A stretch of 64,000 bases of DNA from Belliella kenyensis (GTDB lineage: Bacteria; Bacteroidota; Bacteroidia; Cytophagales; Cyclobacteriaceae). The translations under genes were made by a program, and so were the position numbers. Location of the stretch: NCBI RefSeq assembly GCF_022549675.1, contig NZ_JAKZGR010000002.1:124001-188000 (forward strand), written 5' to 3'. This document shows positions 1-9,214 of the stretch, one piece after another; position 1 is the stretch's first letter, and every line of letters begins with the position of its first letter. Below the pieces are notes generated by a model. It was given only the letters and a program-made list of their open reading frames with translations, had not been told where the DNA came from and searched no databases.

Positions 1-2175
1 CCTCAGGGTAGGGTCACCAAGAAGTGAAAAGTTTCTGTTAAATGATCCGTTGAGACTATTGTTTTTGGTTCTTTTGAAGATTTCACCCAATGCGAGAGGT
101 TCACCGTGAGATTGCTCGAACACAGATTCTATGAAGGCTTTGTTAAGGACGAAATTGATGCTGGAAAATACTGGCCTTCCTGTGGTCAGTAAAGCAATAG
201 CTCCTTTTCTCGGAGCAAACAACATCTCCTCAGCTCCTGACCTGACAAATGGACTGTCATGTTTACCAAATTCGCATGTGGCAGTCACAACAAGTGGCAA
301 TAGCTTATTTTCTGGCCAATTCCGAAAGTCATTGATCTGAAATACTTGTTCAGCAGTTAGTGTTGTCTCATTTCCATGACCTATGTAATTCAAAATTAAT
401 GTGCCTTGATCTATTGCTTCTCTCAATGCTGCTCGCGCCTCAGGGGAGGTCTGTCTTCCACCGATCCTGATTTGCTCAAATCGATCCAAATAAATCTTTT
501 CGATGTGGTATGCAGGGAAATTTTCTTGAATATAGGCAGCATGACTTTCGGCATCATTTAGGTGGATATTGCCGTCACCATCATCAGCAAAGAGCGTGAT
601 TTTTCTTTTCCATTCCCCGTATTGGTTTGTTTTTAGCTCGTAACTGATGATTTTTGAGACGATTTCTCTAGCCTCGGTATGATTGATGGCGGGTATTCGA
701 CCTACGCCTATCACCATCCTCTCATCTCCATTTGTAGACTCTTCCCATTCTCCACCTCCCCAATCCAAAAAACCATAGTAATCATCAGAAGAATAAGTTG
801 CCAGAGGATTGAGGCTATTTCTTGAACTGTATGAAGGGACTAAGTTTGGTCTGTTACTACTGTATTTGCCCTTGTAGTCGATGGTGCTTTTACCCAATAG
901 TAGGACATGTTCTAGTGTATTTCCTTGATGATACTCATGGGCTAGGTAGTTTCTGATTGCTGTAATGTCATAGGTGCCATAGGAGAAATTGTTAAATATT
1001 TCCTGCAATTCGATCACTTTGGTGTTTATTCCAAGTTGTCTTTTGTGTGTAGCGAGCCGATTGGCTTCAGATGTAAATGTAGGATGGCAAATAATAATGA
1101 AACGTGGTCTTTCATTAGAATTTCTTAACGAGAGATCTACGGGAGTAAAGACGGTCAATCTTGGCGTAAGTGAACTAGAAAATACTGCTAATTTATCTCC
1201 CTCTCTCAACTGTCCATTGGATCCCAGGGAAGTAACCTCATGCAAATTGGGTATTCTCCAAATCCGAAGGTTGTTATTTGTTTGCACCGAAATCGTATTT
1301 GACCCTATGTGATGAAATATTCCTTCTGGTAGTTGTTGACTATTTATAGGTATCTCGGCTATTATTTTGTTGATATACAATGCTCCATTGGGATCGTTGG
1401 TTTGATAATTGATCCTGAAGGAGAGTGTGCTTGAACTACTTGCTGAAAAATCAAAGTTAAATTGCCCCTCTCTACCTTTGATACCATAGGTGCTATTAGG
1501 AATAGCTGGCAAAGATTGTAAAGCTTGATCTTGACCGTTGATATTTATTCTGATATTGTTTTCTTGAAGAGATTGTGCCATCAGTTCAAACTTGACCCTG
1601 ATTGGTTCCTCGTGAATAGGTATTTCAATGTTCTGACTGTAGTTCTGGCCTGAAAATATGGGCTGACTATACCAGTTTCTCCCAGAGGTCAGTAGGTTTG
1701 TTTGGTCTTCTTTGATAGTAGCGATTTGATATACAGGACTATAAGGGGGTACTGCCTGCGTTGATTCCTCATCAACTTTGAGAGGTGTGTTTGATTTTCC
1801 TAGGACATAGTATGCCGTATCTGTATAGATGTGATGCTGATACACCCATCCTTCTTCTAAGAATGCATTATGGTGAGGGCCTTCTAAAAAAACAAATAAT
1901 TCGTTATCGATTATCTGTGTGGGGATTTCTCGAAGTTTTAGATCCTTGACGTCTAATTTTTGAGGTAGCATTCCTGCATTCCCATAGATGCTGACTTGAT
2001 TTATTTGATCAAATCCCAGAGAGTTTAATTGATTTTGACTGATTTTATATACTCCAGACTTGGTTATGGGGAATTTATAGTGTCCATCTTGAGCAAATGA
2101 GGCAGAGAAAAAAAGCCAAAATGAAATGGAGAAAAGTAGGAAGGATAGAAAGCTTCGATGCTGCTGAATATTCAC
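1..2175 (-). CDS. porU: Type IX secretion system sortase PorU (C25 gingipain-like), 3' part outside window
   Basis: This is the N-terminal 725 codons of PorU, the cell-surface cysteine peptidase that removes the C-terminal sorting domain of type IX cargo and attaches the cargo to the outer membrane. The frame is open from a GTG at 2175 to the window edge. A signal peptide (VNIQQHRSFLSFLLFSIS..., ending near SASFAQ) supports that start. The C25 domain fills the second half: His600 in NYIGHGNE and Cys634 in VTATCEFG match the gingipain catalytic pair. The visible end, NFSLLGDPTLR, is the typical close of the C25 fold. The missing part should be the Ig-like region and C-terminus. The family is usually about 1100-1200 residues, so this is a window truncation and not a broken gene. 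porV is often next in Bacteroidota, which would lie to the left. Confidence 0.93.
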   Translation of the reverse strand, partial: MNIQQHRSFLSFLLFSISFWLFFSASFAQDGHYKFPITKSGVYKISQNQLNSLGFDQINQVSIYGNAGMLPQKLDVKDLKLREIPTQIIDNELFVFLEGPHHNAFLEEGWVYQHHIYTDTAYYVLGKSNTPLKVDEESTQAVPPYSPVYQIATIKEDQTNLLTSGRNWYSQPIFSGQNYSQNIEIPIHEEPIRVKFELMAQSLQENNIRININGQDQALQSLPAIPNSTYGIKGREGQFNFDFSASSSSTLSFRINYQTNDPNGALYINKIIAEIPINSQQLPEGIFHHIGSNTISVQTNNNLRIWRIPNLHEVTSLGSNGQLREGDKLAVFSSSLTPRLTVFTPVDLSLRNSNERPRFIIICHPTFTSEANRLATHKRQLGINTKVIELQEIFNNFSYGTYDITAIRNYLAHEYHQGNTLEHVLLLGKSTIDYKGKYSSNRPNLVPSYSSRNSLNPLATYSSDDYYGFLDWGGGEWEESTNGDERMVIGVGRIPAINHTEAREIVSKIISYELKTNQYGEWKRKITLFADDGDGNIHLNDAESHAAYIQENFPAYHIEKIYLDRFEQIRIGGRQTSPEARAALREAIDQGTLILNYIGHGNETTLTAEQVFQINDFRNWPENKLLPLVVTATCEFGKHDSPFVRSGAEEMLFAPRKGAIALLTTGRPVFSSINFVLNKAFIESVFEQSHGEPLALGEIFKRTKNNSLNGSFNRNFSLLGDPTLR

Positions 2176-2280
2176 CAATAGGTTTAAAAAGATAATTATC
2201 ACCTTCTTCCGACGCTGACTCCCGAGGTCAGAATTATGATGGTTTGATAAATATCTAAAATTTAGGGGAATCATTACTCT

Positions 2281-2288
2281 CAAAGCTA
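2281..2288 (-). promoter_or_regulatory. Putative -7 element upstream of porU
   Basis: Read on the minus strand this is TAGCTTTG, a full match to the Bacteroidota -7 consensus TAnnTTTG. A TTTG lies at 2304-2307 but is only 15 bp away, short of the usual 19, so the -33 match is weak. It would give a leader of about 100 nt before the GTG of porU, which contains a short hairpin (CTGAC, 7-nt loop, GTCAG). Confidence 0.4.
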
Positions 2289-2307
2289 TTAAGAATAGTC
2301 ATACAAA

Positions 2308-3009
2308 CTAACTCTTTTTGTTTTTTTGCGAAGCAAATTCCAAAACGGAAAGTGCAATATAAGAAATTATCAAAGGCGGGAAGCCTGCTAGACCAAAGAA
2401 GGAGACACAAATCACTCCTATAAAGATAATTAGGTATCTAAATCCATTGTTGCTAAGGCTAAAGTCTTTGAACTTGAGCGCAATAAGAGGAAGTTCAGCA
2501 ACCAAAAGGAAAGACATTATTACACTTGTGGCAAGGAGCATGAAAGGATTTGCAAGCCACTCAAATGAACTAGGAAATCTTTCGTACAAAAATGGAAGTG
2601 TGCTGATCAATAGTGCGTTGGCAGGTGTAGGCACACCTATGAATCTATCAGATTGTCTGGTATCAACATTGAACTTGGCAAGCCTCAGCGCCGAAAAAAT
2701 CCCGATAATAAGTGCGAAGAAATAAAGTATTGATTCTGGGTTGATATCTTTGATCCATTGAAACATAATGAATGCAGGAAGCACACCAAAAGTCACTAAA
2801 TCTGCTAAAGAGTCAAGCTGTTTGCCAATTTCACTGTGTACCTTGAGTATTCTAGCCAAGAAACCATCGAGAAAGTCAAAGACAGCTGCTAAAATAATGA
2901 AATATGCACCAAAATGTATTTCGCCTTTCAGAACGAAATAGATGCCAATCATGCCCGATAATAAGTTCAGGCAAGTAATAAAATTTGGTATATGTTTTTT
3001 GATATTCAA
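2308..3009 (-). CDS. pssA: CDP-diacylglycerol--serine O-phosphatidyltransferase
   Basis: Membrane enzyme that makes phosphatidylserine from CDP-diacylglycerol and L-serine, the precursor of phosphatidylethanolamine. The 233-residue protein is strongly hydrophobic with several membrane helices. It carries the full CDP-alcohol phosphotransferase signature near residues 44-70: D..DG..AR followed by G...D...D (VFDFLDGFLAR, then GKQLDSLAD). Length is normal for the Bacteroidota/Bacillus-type membrane PssA. The ATG overlaps the stop codon of the upstream metallo-hydrolase gene by 4 bp (ATGA), so the two are probably translationally coupled. No phosphatidylserine decarboxylase gene is nearby in the window. 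Confidence 0.92.
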   Translation of the reverse strand: MNIKKHIPNFITCLNLLSGMIGIYFVLKGEIHFGAYFIILAAVFDFLDGFLARILKVHSEIGKQLDSLADLVTFGVLPAFIMFQWIKDINPESILYFFALIIGIFSALRLAKFNVDTRQSDRFIGVPTPANALLISTLPFLYERFPSSFEWLANPFMLLATSVIMSFLLVAELPLIALKFKDFSLSNNGFRYLIIFIGVICVSFFGLAGFPPLIISYIALSVLEFASQKNKKS

Positions 3010-3659
3010 AATCTTGCTCTTTTACCTACGAATGGGTTGTGTTCTTTTTCAAAACCAATGCTTGTCTCTTCACCATGACCTGGATATACAATCATATCAT
3101 CAGGAAGTGAAAAAAGTTCGGACTTGATATATTTGATCAGATCGTCGTGATTTCCTCCAGGAAGATCTGTTCGTCCTATACTGCCTTGAAACAATGTGTC
3201 TCCTGCTATGCAAATTTTGCTAGATTCATGATAAAAAACCAAATGTCCTGGAGCATGTCCAGGGACTAGTCTTACATCAAGTTGTGTATTGCCAAAATCA
3301 ATTGTCATGTTTTCATCTATGAATGCATCGGGTTCTGATACTTCGTAAGCTGGGAAACCATAGTTAGAAGCATATGCTATTACCGACTTTAAGACAGGAA
3401 TTTCATTTTGATGAATTAATAAAGGGACATTGAAATTTCTCTTGATAAATGCATTCCCCAGCACATGGTCGATATGGCAATGCGTGTTGAGGAGGTATTT
3501 GAGAGTAAGTCCCTCTTTTTTTATAAAATTTAAAAGTGTCTCTTGTTCTGCTTTTTCATAACAACCCGGATCGAAGATTACTGCTTCTTTGGTTTCATCA
3601 AACAATACATAAGTATTTTCCATAAAGGGGTTAAAAGTAAAACTGCGGAGTTGTAACAT
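3006..3659 (-). CDS. MBL-fold metallo-hydrolase, glyoxalase II-like
   Basis: A 217-residue metallo-beta-lactamase-fold hydrolase. The dinuclear metal site is intact: THCHIDH (HxHxDH) near residue 60, GHAPGH near 134, the bridging Asp in IAGDTLF near 153, and the last His in VYPGHGEE near 194. This pattern and length match the short glyoxalase II/YcbL group (thioester hydrolases such as hydroxyacylglutathione hydrolase-like proteins). It lacks the C-terminal extension of classical GloB, so the true substrate is uncertain. It is the first gene of a two-gene unit with pssA (4-bp overlap) and is divergent from the FAD oxidoreductase, with a 60-bp intergenic region between them. Confidence 0.85.
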   Translation of the reverse strand: MLQLRSFTFNPFMENTYVLFDETKEAVIFDPGCYEKAEQETLLNFIKKEGLTLKYLLNTHCHIDHVLGNAFIKRNFNVPLLIHQNEIPVLKSVIAYASNYGFPAYEVSEPDAFIDENMTIDFGNTQLDVRLVPGHAPGHLVFYHESSKICIAGDTLFQGSIGRTDLPGGNHDDLIKYIKSELFSLPDDMIVYPGHGEETSIGFEKEHNPFVGKRARF

Positions 3660-3719
3660 AGTGTGTGAATGATTTTGAATTATCTGTCAAAATAACAAAG
3701 AAAGAATTTATTTTTGGGC

Positions 3720-4772
3720 ATGGAAGTAGATTTTTTACTTATTGGACAAGGGATAGCTGGCACAGTACTATCCTATAGGCTTATCAAAAGTGGCTTCAAA
3801 GTCATGGTGTTGGATCTGCCTGAGCAAAATCTAAGCAGCAGAATTGCTGCTGGACTGTACAATCCTGTGACAGGGAGAAAGATGGTCAAAACATGGAATG
3901 CTGATTTGCTTTTTCCAGAGATAGAAACTTTATATTCCGAATTGGAAGAGGTCTTAGGGGAGAAGTTTCTTTATTCATGTGGGATTTATAGACCTTTCTT
4001 GAGTATAGAAGAGCAGAATGAGTGGATGGGACATAGTGGAGAAGATAAATTCAAGGTATTTATAGGAGAAATCGCTACTACTTCCAAGTACAAAGAACTT
4101 GAGGATCAGTTCGGAGGAGTACTATTGACCCATGCTGGATATCTTGATGTGAATACGATGCTAGACGCATACACTTCATATTTGATGAATATAAATTCGA
4201 TCAGATTGGAATCATTTGAAGAAGCTTTTGTGCAAATACAAGATGATGTAATCCAGTACAAAGACATTTCCGCAAATGCTATCGTATATTGTAATGGATT
4301 GGGGAGCATGAAAAGTAAGTATTTTTCATATTTGCCATTTGCACCTGTAAAGGGAGAAATTTTGGATATTGATCAACTATTTCACCCCAAAGAAGTTATC
4401 AATCGAGGGGTTTTCAGAATTACCTTACCAAGCGGTTTGTTGAGGGTAGGATCTACCTATTCATGGCATGATTTAGAAGAAGGACCTACAGAGCGAGCCA
4501 AAAATGAAATATTAGAAAGATTAGACAATTTGATGAGCATCAGACAACGAGAAGTTGTGAATCACAAAGTCGGAATAAGACCAGCAACCAAAGACCGAAG
4601 ACCATTTTTGGGGAAACATCCGAAGCATGATAGCGTTTATATCTTCAATGGTTTTGGAGCTAAGGGTGTGTCGCTGATACCGTATTATAGTAAAATGATG
4701 GTCGATTTGTTAATTAAAAAGAATGAACCTCATTCAGATGTAAACATAAGTCGTTTTTTTAAGTATATTTAA
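3720..4772 (+). CDS. FAD-dependent oxidoreductase (DAO/ThiO-like)
   Basis: A 350-residue flavoprotein of the D-amino-acid oxidase superfamily. The N-terminus has the Rossmann dinucleotide motif GQGIAG preceded by a hydrophobic strand (VDFLLIGQGIAGTVLSYRL). The C-terminus has GIRPATKDRRPFLG and FNGFGAKG, typical of the FAD-contacting end of DAO proteins. It probably oxidises an amine or amino acid; the substrate cannot be named. I place the start at the ATG at 3720. A TTG two codons upstream at 3714 is also in frame, but MEVDFLLIGQ is the usual family beginning. It precedes the large propeller/barrel gene by only 21 bp and is likely cotranscribed with it. Confidence 0.8.
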   Translation: MEVDFLLIGQGIAGTVLSYRLIKSGFKVMVLDLPEQNLSSRIAAGLYNPVTGRKMVKTWNADLLFPEIETLYSELEEVLGEKFLYSCGIYRPFLSIEEQNEWMGHSGEDKFKVFIGEIATTSKYKELEDQFGGVLLTHAGYLDVNTMLDAYTSYLMNINSIRLESFEEAFVQIQDDVIQYKDISANAIVYCNGLGSMKSKYFSYLPFAPVKGEILDIDQLFHPKEVINRGVFRITLPSGLLRVGSTYSWHDLEEGPTERAKNEILERLDNLMSIRQREVVNHKVGIRPATKDRRPFLGKHPKHDSVYIFNGFGAKGVSLIPYYSKMMVDLLIKKNEPHSDVNISRFFKYI

Positions 4773-4793
4773 AATCTAAGCGAAAATTGACTA

Positions 4794-7700
4794 ATGAAGC
4801 AGATCTTACGCTACTTTATCTTATTTGTTGGGCTGACATTGTTTGTCAAGTCAGCCAATGCCCAGTTTGACCAAGAGAGATTTGGGAAAAATAGAGTGCA
4901 ACACAATAATATCGAATGGTACTACTTTAGCTCCAATAATTTTGAAGTTTACTATTATGATGGAGGAGTTACCAATGCTAGAATGGCAATAGATTATCTT
5001 GAAAATGAATTTGATAGGCTGACGCAGTTGATTGGATATGTGGCCTACAGCAAGCCAAAGATTTTTATATACAATTCACCTGAAGAGATTTTACAGAGTA
5101 ACTTAAATTTGAACAAAGATGATTATACTGTAGATGGTCAGACATTTTTCAGCAGACTACTCGGAGAAGTAGCCTACCCTGGTACTTGGGAACAATTCAA
5201 AAAGGATCTATTGTACACCACGTCTAAGGTAATCATTGAGGAGATGCTTTATGGAGCTACCATTGCTGATGCTTTTCAATCGAATTTGATCAATAGCTTC
5301 CCTTCATGGTACGTAGATGGTATAGCCATGTATATAGGATATGGATGGAGCATGGAAATGGATGATTACATCAGACATTACTTTAGAAAAGATAAAAAAA
5401 ATAAAATTCATAGAATAAAAGAAGGTGAAGCTGCCCTAGTAGGGCAGTCAATTTGGAATTATATTTCTGAGAAATACGGAAGGAGATATGTGTCCAGTAT
5501 ACTCAACTTAAGCCGTATAAGTAGAAATGAAGAAAATAGTATAGCTAATACACTTGGGGTAAATTACAAAGTGTTTGAGGAAGATTGGAAAAATTACTAC
5601 GTGAAGACCAATGAATCTGTGCTAAGCACTTTTAAATCATTCAATGAATCTAATGTGGTAACCAAGACCAAATCTATGCATTTGGGCGCGATCAATGACA
5701 TTAAATTCAGCCCTGATGGTAAGCATCTAGCATATGTACTAAACAACGGAGGGAAGTTTCAGGTAAGGGTTCAAGAAGTAGCTAATAAAAGAGAACGTAT
5801 CATCCTCTCTGGCGGAAGCAGATCAGATGATCAGCCTGTAAATCTTACAAGTCCTGTAATTGCATGGAGAGACACTTTGAATTTGACAATTGCTACATTC
5901 AGAAGAGGTACTACTACCTTGATTCAGCGAGCAATAGATGGTTCCAATCAAGATAAAATCTACCTTAGGAATATCACCCAGGTCAAAAGTATAGATTATA
6001 ATTCCTCAGGAAGAAACATGGTTGTGTCGGCTTTGACCAATGGCAAAACAGATATATACACACTGAATGTACGAGGAGTAGGGAAAAGGTTGACAAATGA
6101 CGCTTTCGATAATCTCCATCCCGTATTTTTGAATGATTCCACTATTATTTTTACATCCAATGCTACTACTTTACCTGATTCTGTGATCAATGTCAGGTAT
6201 CCAGACGTAAGGGAATTACCTGATTATTTCAATCTTTTTAGAATTGACCTGACAGATTCTTCAGAAGTGGTAACTAAACTCACCAATTCAAACTACCGCA
6301 ACCTCAGACCAGCGGTGATGAATGCTAACTTTATTCTTCACTTAAGTGATCAGAGCGGTATTATGAATCTTATGAGATCAAGTACAAATGGTTCGCTTTC
6401 CAGTCAAATGTCAGCTTTCAACCGGAGTCTGGAAGCTTTTGATTATAATTCCAGATTAAATCGCGTAGCATATTCATACAGAGACGGAAACCAGAGTGTT
6501 CTTATTGTAGAGCCTTTTTCCAATTCAGATCAGTTTACTCCAAGTACACCAAGGGTTCAGATTCAGCAAGCCAAACTACTCAATGAACGCATTGCTTCCC
6601 GTAGAGTGGAGCAGCAAGAGACCAGAAGTCAATCTACTCAAGTAGAAATCAACCGCCAGCAATTGAAGGTGGAGGAGACCAAAATAGATACCGCACTAAG
6701 CATTCGATTAGAAGATCTGATGATCGGGGGACGCACCACTGCTCCTTCTCGGGCATCCCAGCAAGGTCAGCCGATTGAACTTAATAGCAATTCCAGCAAT
6801 GAGATAATGCTAGATACCCTTCCTCCACCTTCAAACCAAACTGGTAGTATCAATACTGAAAGGTTAAGGTTCGAGACAAGAGGTGGTATAGATACTGATA
6901 ATTATTCATTTGACACTATCCCTCCACTAGGACAGCTAGCAGAGAAACCAAACACAGTAGCTTCAAGGAGTTCTCTATTGGAGAATTTCAGAAGACAATC
7001 CATGCAAAAAAGGATCGTAGGTCCTTCAAAAATGACTCCTCAATTCATTACTACGAGTCTCAAAACGACATTTGTGGTAGATCCTTTGAGAGGTTTTGGG
7101 ATCAGTTTGAACGGTCAAATGTCAGATCTTTTGGACAATCATCGTATCGAAGGTGGAATAATGACTACACTAGATTTCAGGTCGGGTAGTGATATCTTCT
7201 TTGATTACCAATACCTGAAGCAGCGTGTAGATCTGAGAGCACGTTTTGATAGAAGGGCTATACAAGTAGCAGATGGGAATAATACTTTCCAAAGGTATGT
7301 ACTTACCAAAACAGAGCTTGGTTTTTCTTATCCTTTCTCGGTGCATAGTAGGGTAATGCTAGCACCATTTGTTGCGAAAACCCAATATTTTAATTTGCGG
7401 TCGGACTCTTTGTTAAGGGCAGTTGTACCTGAGCAGAATCGATTTGATGTAAACTATGGAGGAGCAAGAGTTGAATTTGTAGTAGACAAGACAGAGCAAT
7501 TGGGACTCTACATGCAGCAAGGTTTGAAAGGGAAGATTGGGGCAGTGCATTATCAAGGACTCAATGAAAGCGATAGATCATTCTCTAATGCTTATCTAGA
7601 TGTGAGAAACTATCAGAAAATTCATAAAAATATAACTTTAGCCACTAGATTGTTTGCTGGTACATTTTTTGGCAATAATCCACAGACTTACTTGGTGGGA

Positions 7701-8222
7701 GGTATGGATAACTGGCTATTCAATCAGTTTTACAATCCTCCAAGCAATAGGCCAGAGGCTTCTCCAGTTCGTAATTCTAGCGGTGTAGAGAACTCCAATA
7801 TCTTGTTCTCAGAGTTTGTGGACTTGAGGGGATACGATTATGATGAAATCAGAGGGAGGAATGTCATCACATTTACATCCGAGCTTCGTCTTCCGCTTTT
7901 CTCTTATTTATCTAGAGGAAATATCACCTCAAACTTTGTCAAGAATTTTCAGCTAGTAGCTTTCTATGATATAGGGACCTCATGGAATGAGTCACCACCA
8001 TGGGAGAGGATAAATGATCAAAATACAGAGGTAATCAATTCGGAAGGCTCACCTTTTATCATTACCTTAAATAACTTTAATAACCCTTGGCTTCAAAGTT
8101 ATGGAGCGGGTTTAAGAACAGTATTATTAAATTACTATGTGAAGTTTGATTTGGCTAGACCAGTCAGGAATTTTCAAACAGACAACCTTAAATTTTATGT
8201 GACCTTAGGTTACAATTTCTAA
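4794..8222 (+). CDS. Exported TolB-like propeller protein with zincin-like N-domain and C-terminal barrel-like region
   Basis: A 1142-residue exported protein with a signal peptide ending near VKSANAQ. I see three regions. The first (about residues 25-290) resembles the peptidase-MA zincin fold, including an SFPSWYVDGIAMYIGYG segment near 167-183. It has no HExxH: the equivalent helix reads KVIIEEMLYG (about 145-154). The second (about 290-600) has WD40/PD40-type blades, for example NDIKFSPDGKHLAYVL, as in TolB. After a Gln/Ser-rich linker, the last part (about 750-1142) is rich in alternating strands and ends in an aromatic residue (FYVTLGYNF), as in outer membrane barrels of the Omp85/surface-antigen type. 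Homologues in Bacteroidota are often called TolB-like, but no Tol-Pal partners are nearby. Its role is unknown, presumably in the outer membrane. Confidence 0.7.
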   Translation: MKQILRYFILFVGLTLFVKSANAQFDQERFGKNRVQHNNIEWYYFSSNNFEVYYYDGGVTNARMAIDYLENEFDRLTQLIGYVAYSKPKIFIYNSPEEILQSNLNLNKDDYTVDGQTFFSRLLGEVAYPGTWEQFKKDLLYTTSKVIIEEMLYGATIADAFQSNLINSFPSWYVDGIAMYIGYGWSMEMDDYIRHYFRKDKKNKIHRIKEGEAALVGQSIWNYISEKYGRRYVSSILNLSRISRNEENSIANTLGVNYKVFEEDWKNYYVKTNESVLSTFKSFNESNVVTKTKSMHLGAINDIKFSPDGKHLAYVLNNGGKFQVRVQEVANKRERIILSGGSRSDDQPVNLTSPVIAWRDTLNLTIATFRRGTTTLIQRAIDGSNQDKIYLRNITQVKSIDYNSSGRNMVVSALTNGKTDIYTLNVRGVGKRLTNDAFDNLHPVFLNDSTIIFTSNATTLPDSVINVRYPDVRELPDYFNLFRIDLTDSSEVVTKLTNSNYRNLRPAVMNANFILHLSDQSGIMNLMRSSTNGSLSSQMSAFNRSLEAFDYNSRLNRVAYSYRDGNQSVLIVEPFSNSDQFTPSTPRVQIQQAKLLNERIASRRVEQQETRSQSTQVEINRQQLKVEETKIDTALSIRLEDLMIGGRTTAPSRASQQGQPIELNSNSSNEIMLDTLPPPSNQTGSINTERLRFETRGGIDTDNYSFDTIPPLGQLAEKPNTVASRSSLLENFRRQSMQKRIVGPSKMTPQFITTSLKTTFVVDPLRGFGISLNGQMSDLLDNHRIEGGIMTTLDFRSGSDIFFDYQYLKQRVDLRARFDRRAIQVADGNNTFQRYVLTKTELGFSYPFSVHSRVMLAPFVAKTQYFNLRSDSLLRAVVPEQNRFDVNYGGARVEFVVDKTEQLGLYMQQGLKGKIGAVHYQGLNESDRSFSNAYLDVRNYQKIHKNITLATRLFAGTFFGNNPQTYLVGGMDNWLFNQFYNPPSNRPEASPVRNSSGVENSNILFSEFVDLRGYDYDEIRGRNVITFTSELRLPLFSYLSRGNITSNFVKNFQLVAFYDIGTSWNESPPWERINDQNTEVINSEGSPFIITLNNFNNPWLQSYGAGLRTVLLNYYVKFDLARPVRNFQTDNLKFYVTLGYNF

Positions 8223-8243
8223 ACCAATTGATTAAAAACCAAC

Positions 8244-9122
8244 ATGCTAAAATCAATGACAGGCTATGGATTGGCCGGTTTTGAAGATGATACATTTGTG
8301 ATAAGTGTAGAAGTCAAAACACTCAATTCAAAGTTTTTGGATCTCTCTATAAGAAGTCCAAGACAATTTTCTGACAAAGAATTTGAAATAAGAAATCTGG
8401 TAAGTTCAAAACTTGAGCGGGGTAAAGTTAATTTGTCCATTGAGTTTTCAAGAAAATCAGGCGAGGACTTACCTGTGGGATTCAATGAGCAATTGTTTGC
8501 TTCCTATTACCAGAAGTATTTAGGATTAGCGGATCTAGTAGGGGCAGAGAAAGATGATATTTTCAAACTTGCTGTTCAATCTCCCAATGTGATGATTCAA
8601 AATGTGGAGAAAACTTCAATCTCAGAAGATTGGGATGTGGTAAAAAAAGTGATAGAGGAAGCTTTGGATAATTGCAATGTATTCAGAAAAGATGAAGGAG
8701 AGGTTCTCGCTCAGAAGTTCAAGGAGAATTTATCTATTGTTAGGTCAGGATTAGAAAATATTAAAGAAGAAGATCCTATCAGAAAGGACAGAATCAGAAA
8801 AAGGATAAAAAATAATTTCAAAGATTGGCTAGAAGAAAATAGTTTTGATGAAAACAGATTTGAGCAAGAGTTAATCTACTATTTTGAGAAAATTGATATC
8901 ACTGAGGAAATTGTCAGATTAGCTACGCACTTAGATTACTTTGAAAAGAATCTTAAAGAACAACAAAGTCAAGGTAAAAAATTAGGATTTATAAGTCAAG
9001 AAATAGGTAGAGAGATCAATACAATTGGTTCTAAAGCAAATGATGCTTCTATTCAGAAGCACGTCATCATCATGAAAGATGAGTTAGAGAAAATCAAAGA
9101 ACAGTCTCTAAATATTTTATAA
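8244..9122 (+). CDS. yicC: YicC/YloC family endoribonuclease
   Basis: A 292-residue protein of the YicC/YloC family, known from E. coli and Bacillus as an endoribonuclease acting on RNA hairpins and small RNAs. The start MLKSMTGYGLA is the hallmark N-terminus of the family (MI.SMTGFG). The C-terminal DUF1732 part is clear: RFEQELIYYFEKIDITEEI, then LKEQQSQGKKLGFISQEI and REINTIGSKANDASIQ. Length equals the family norm. The gene follows the propeller/barrel gene by 21 bp and is the last gene before a strong bidirectional terminator. Often gmk follows yicC in other bacteria; here it does not. Confidence 0.9.
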   Translation: MLKSMTGYGLAGFEDDTFVISVEVKTLNSKFLDLSIRSPRQFSDKEFEIRNLVSSKLERGKVNLSIEFSRKSGEDLPVGFNEQLFASYYQKYLGLADLVGAEKDDIFKLAVQSPNVMIQNVEKTSISEDWDVVKKVIEEALDNCNVFRKDEGEVLAQKFKENLSIVRSGLENIKEEDPIRKDRIRKRIKNNFKDWLEENSFDENRFEQELIYYFEKIDITEEIVRLATHLDYFEKNLKEQQSQGKKLGFISQEIGREINTIGSKANDASIQKHVIIMKDELEKIKEQSLNIL

Positions 9123-9177
9123 TTGAATCAAGCCTGATTCGCTGAGTATATTGCGTGTGATCTTTCAAAAAAGTCAT

Positions 9178-9210
9178 AAAAAAAGAGGAGATTAAACTCC
9201 TCTTTTTTTT
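9178..9210. terminator. Bidirectional intrinsic terminator
   Basis: A run of A leads into stem GAGGAG (9185-9190), loop ATTAAA, stem CTCCTC (9197-9202), then a run of eight T. The outer A and T runs also pair. It serves the plus-strand yicC and the minus-strand tonB-like gene, which converge here. Confidence 0.9.
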
Positions 9211-9214
9211 ATGA

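Noticed and set aside
2213-2232. Short GC-rich hairpin in the porU leader as a riboswitch or terminator
   Set aside because: Only a 5-bp stem, no U-run and no wider conserved structure visible.
3709-3716. TATTTTTG just before the FAD oxidoreductase gene
   Set aside because: A perfect -7 match, but it would start transcription at or after the ATG at 3720, so it is probably chance in AT-rich DNA.
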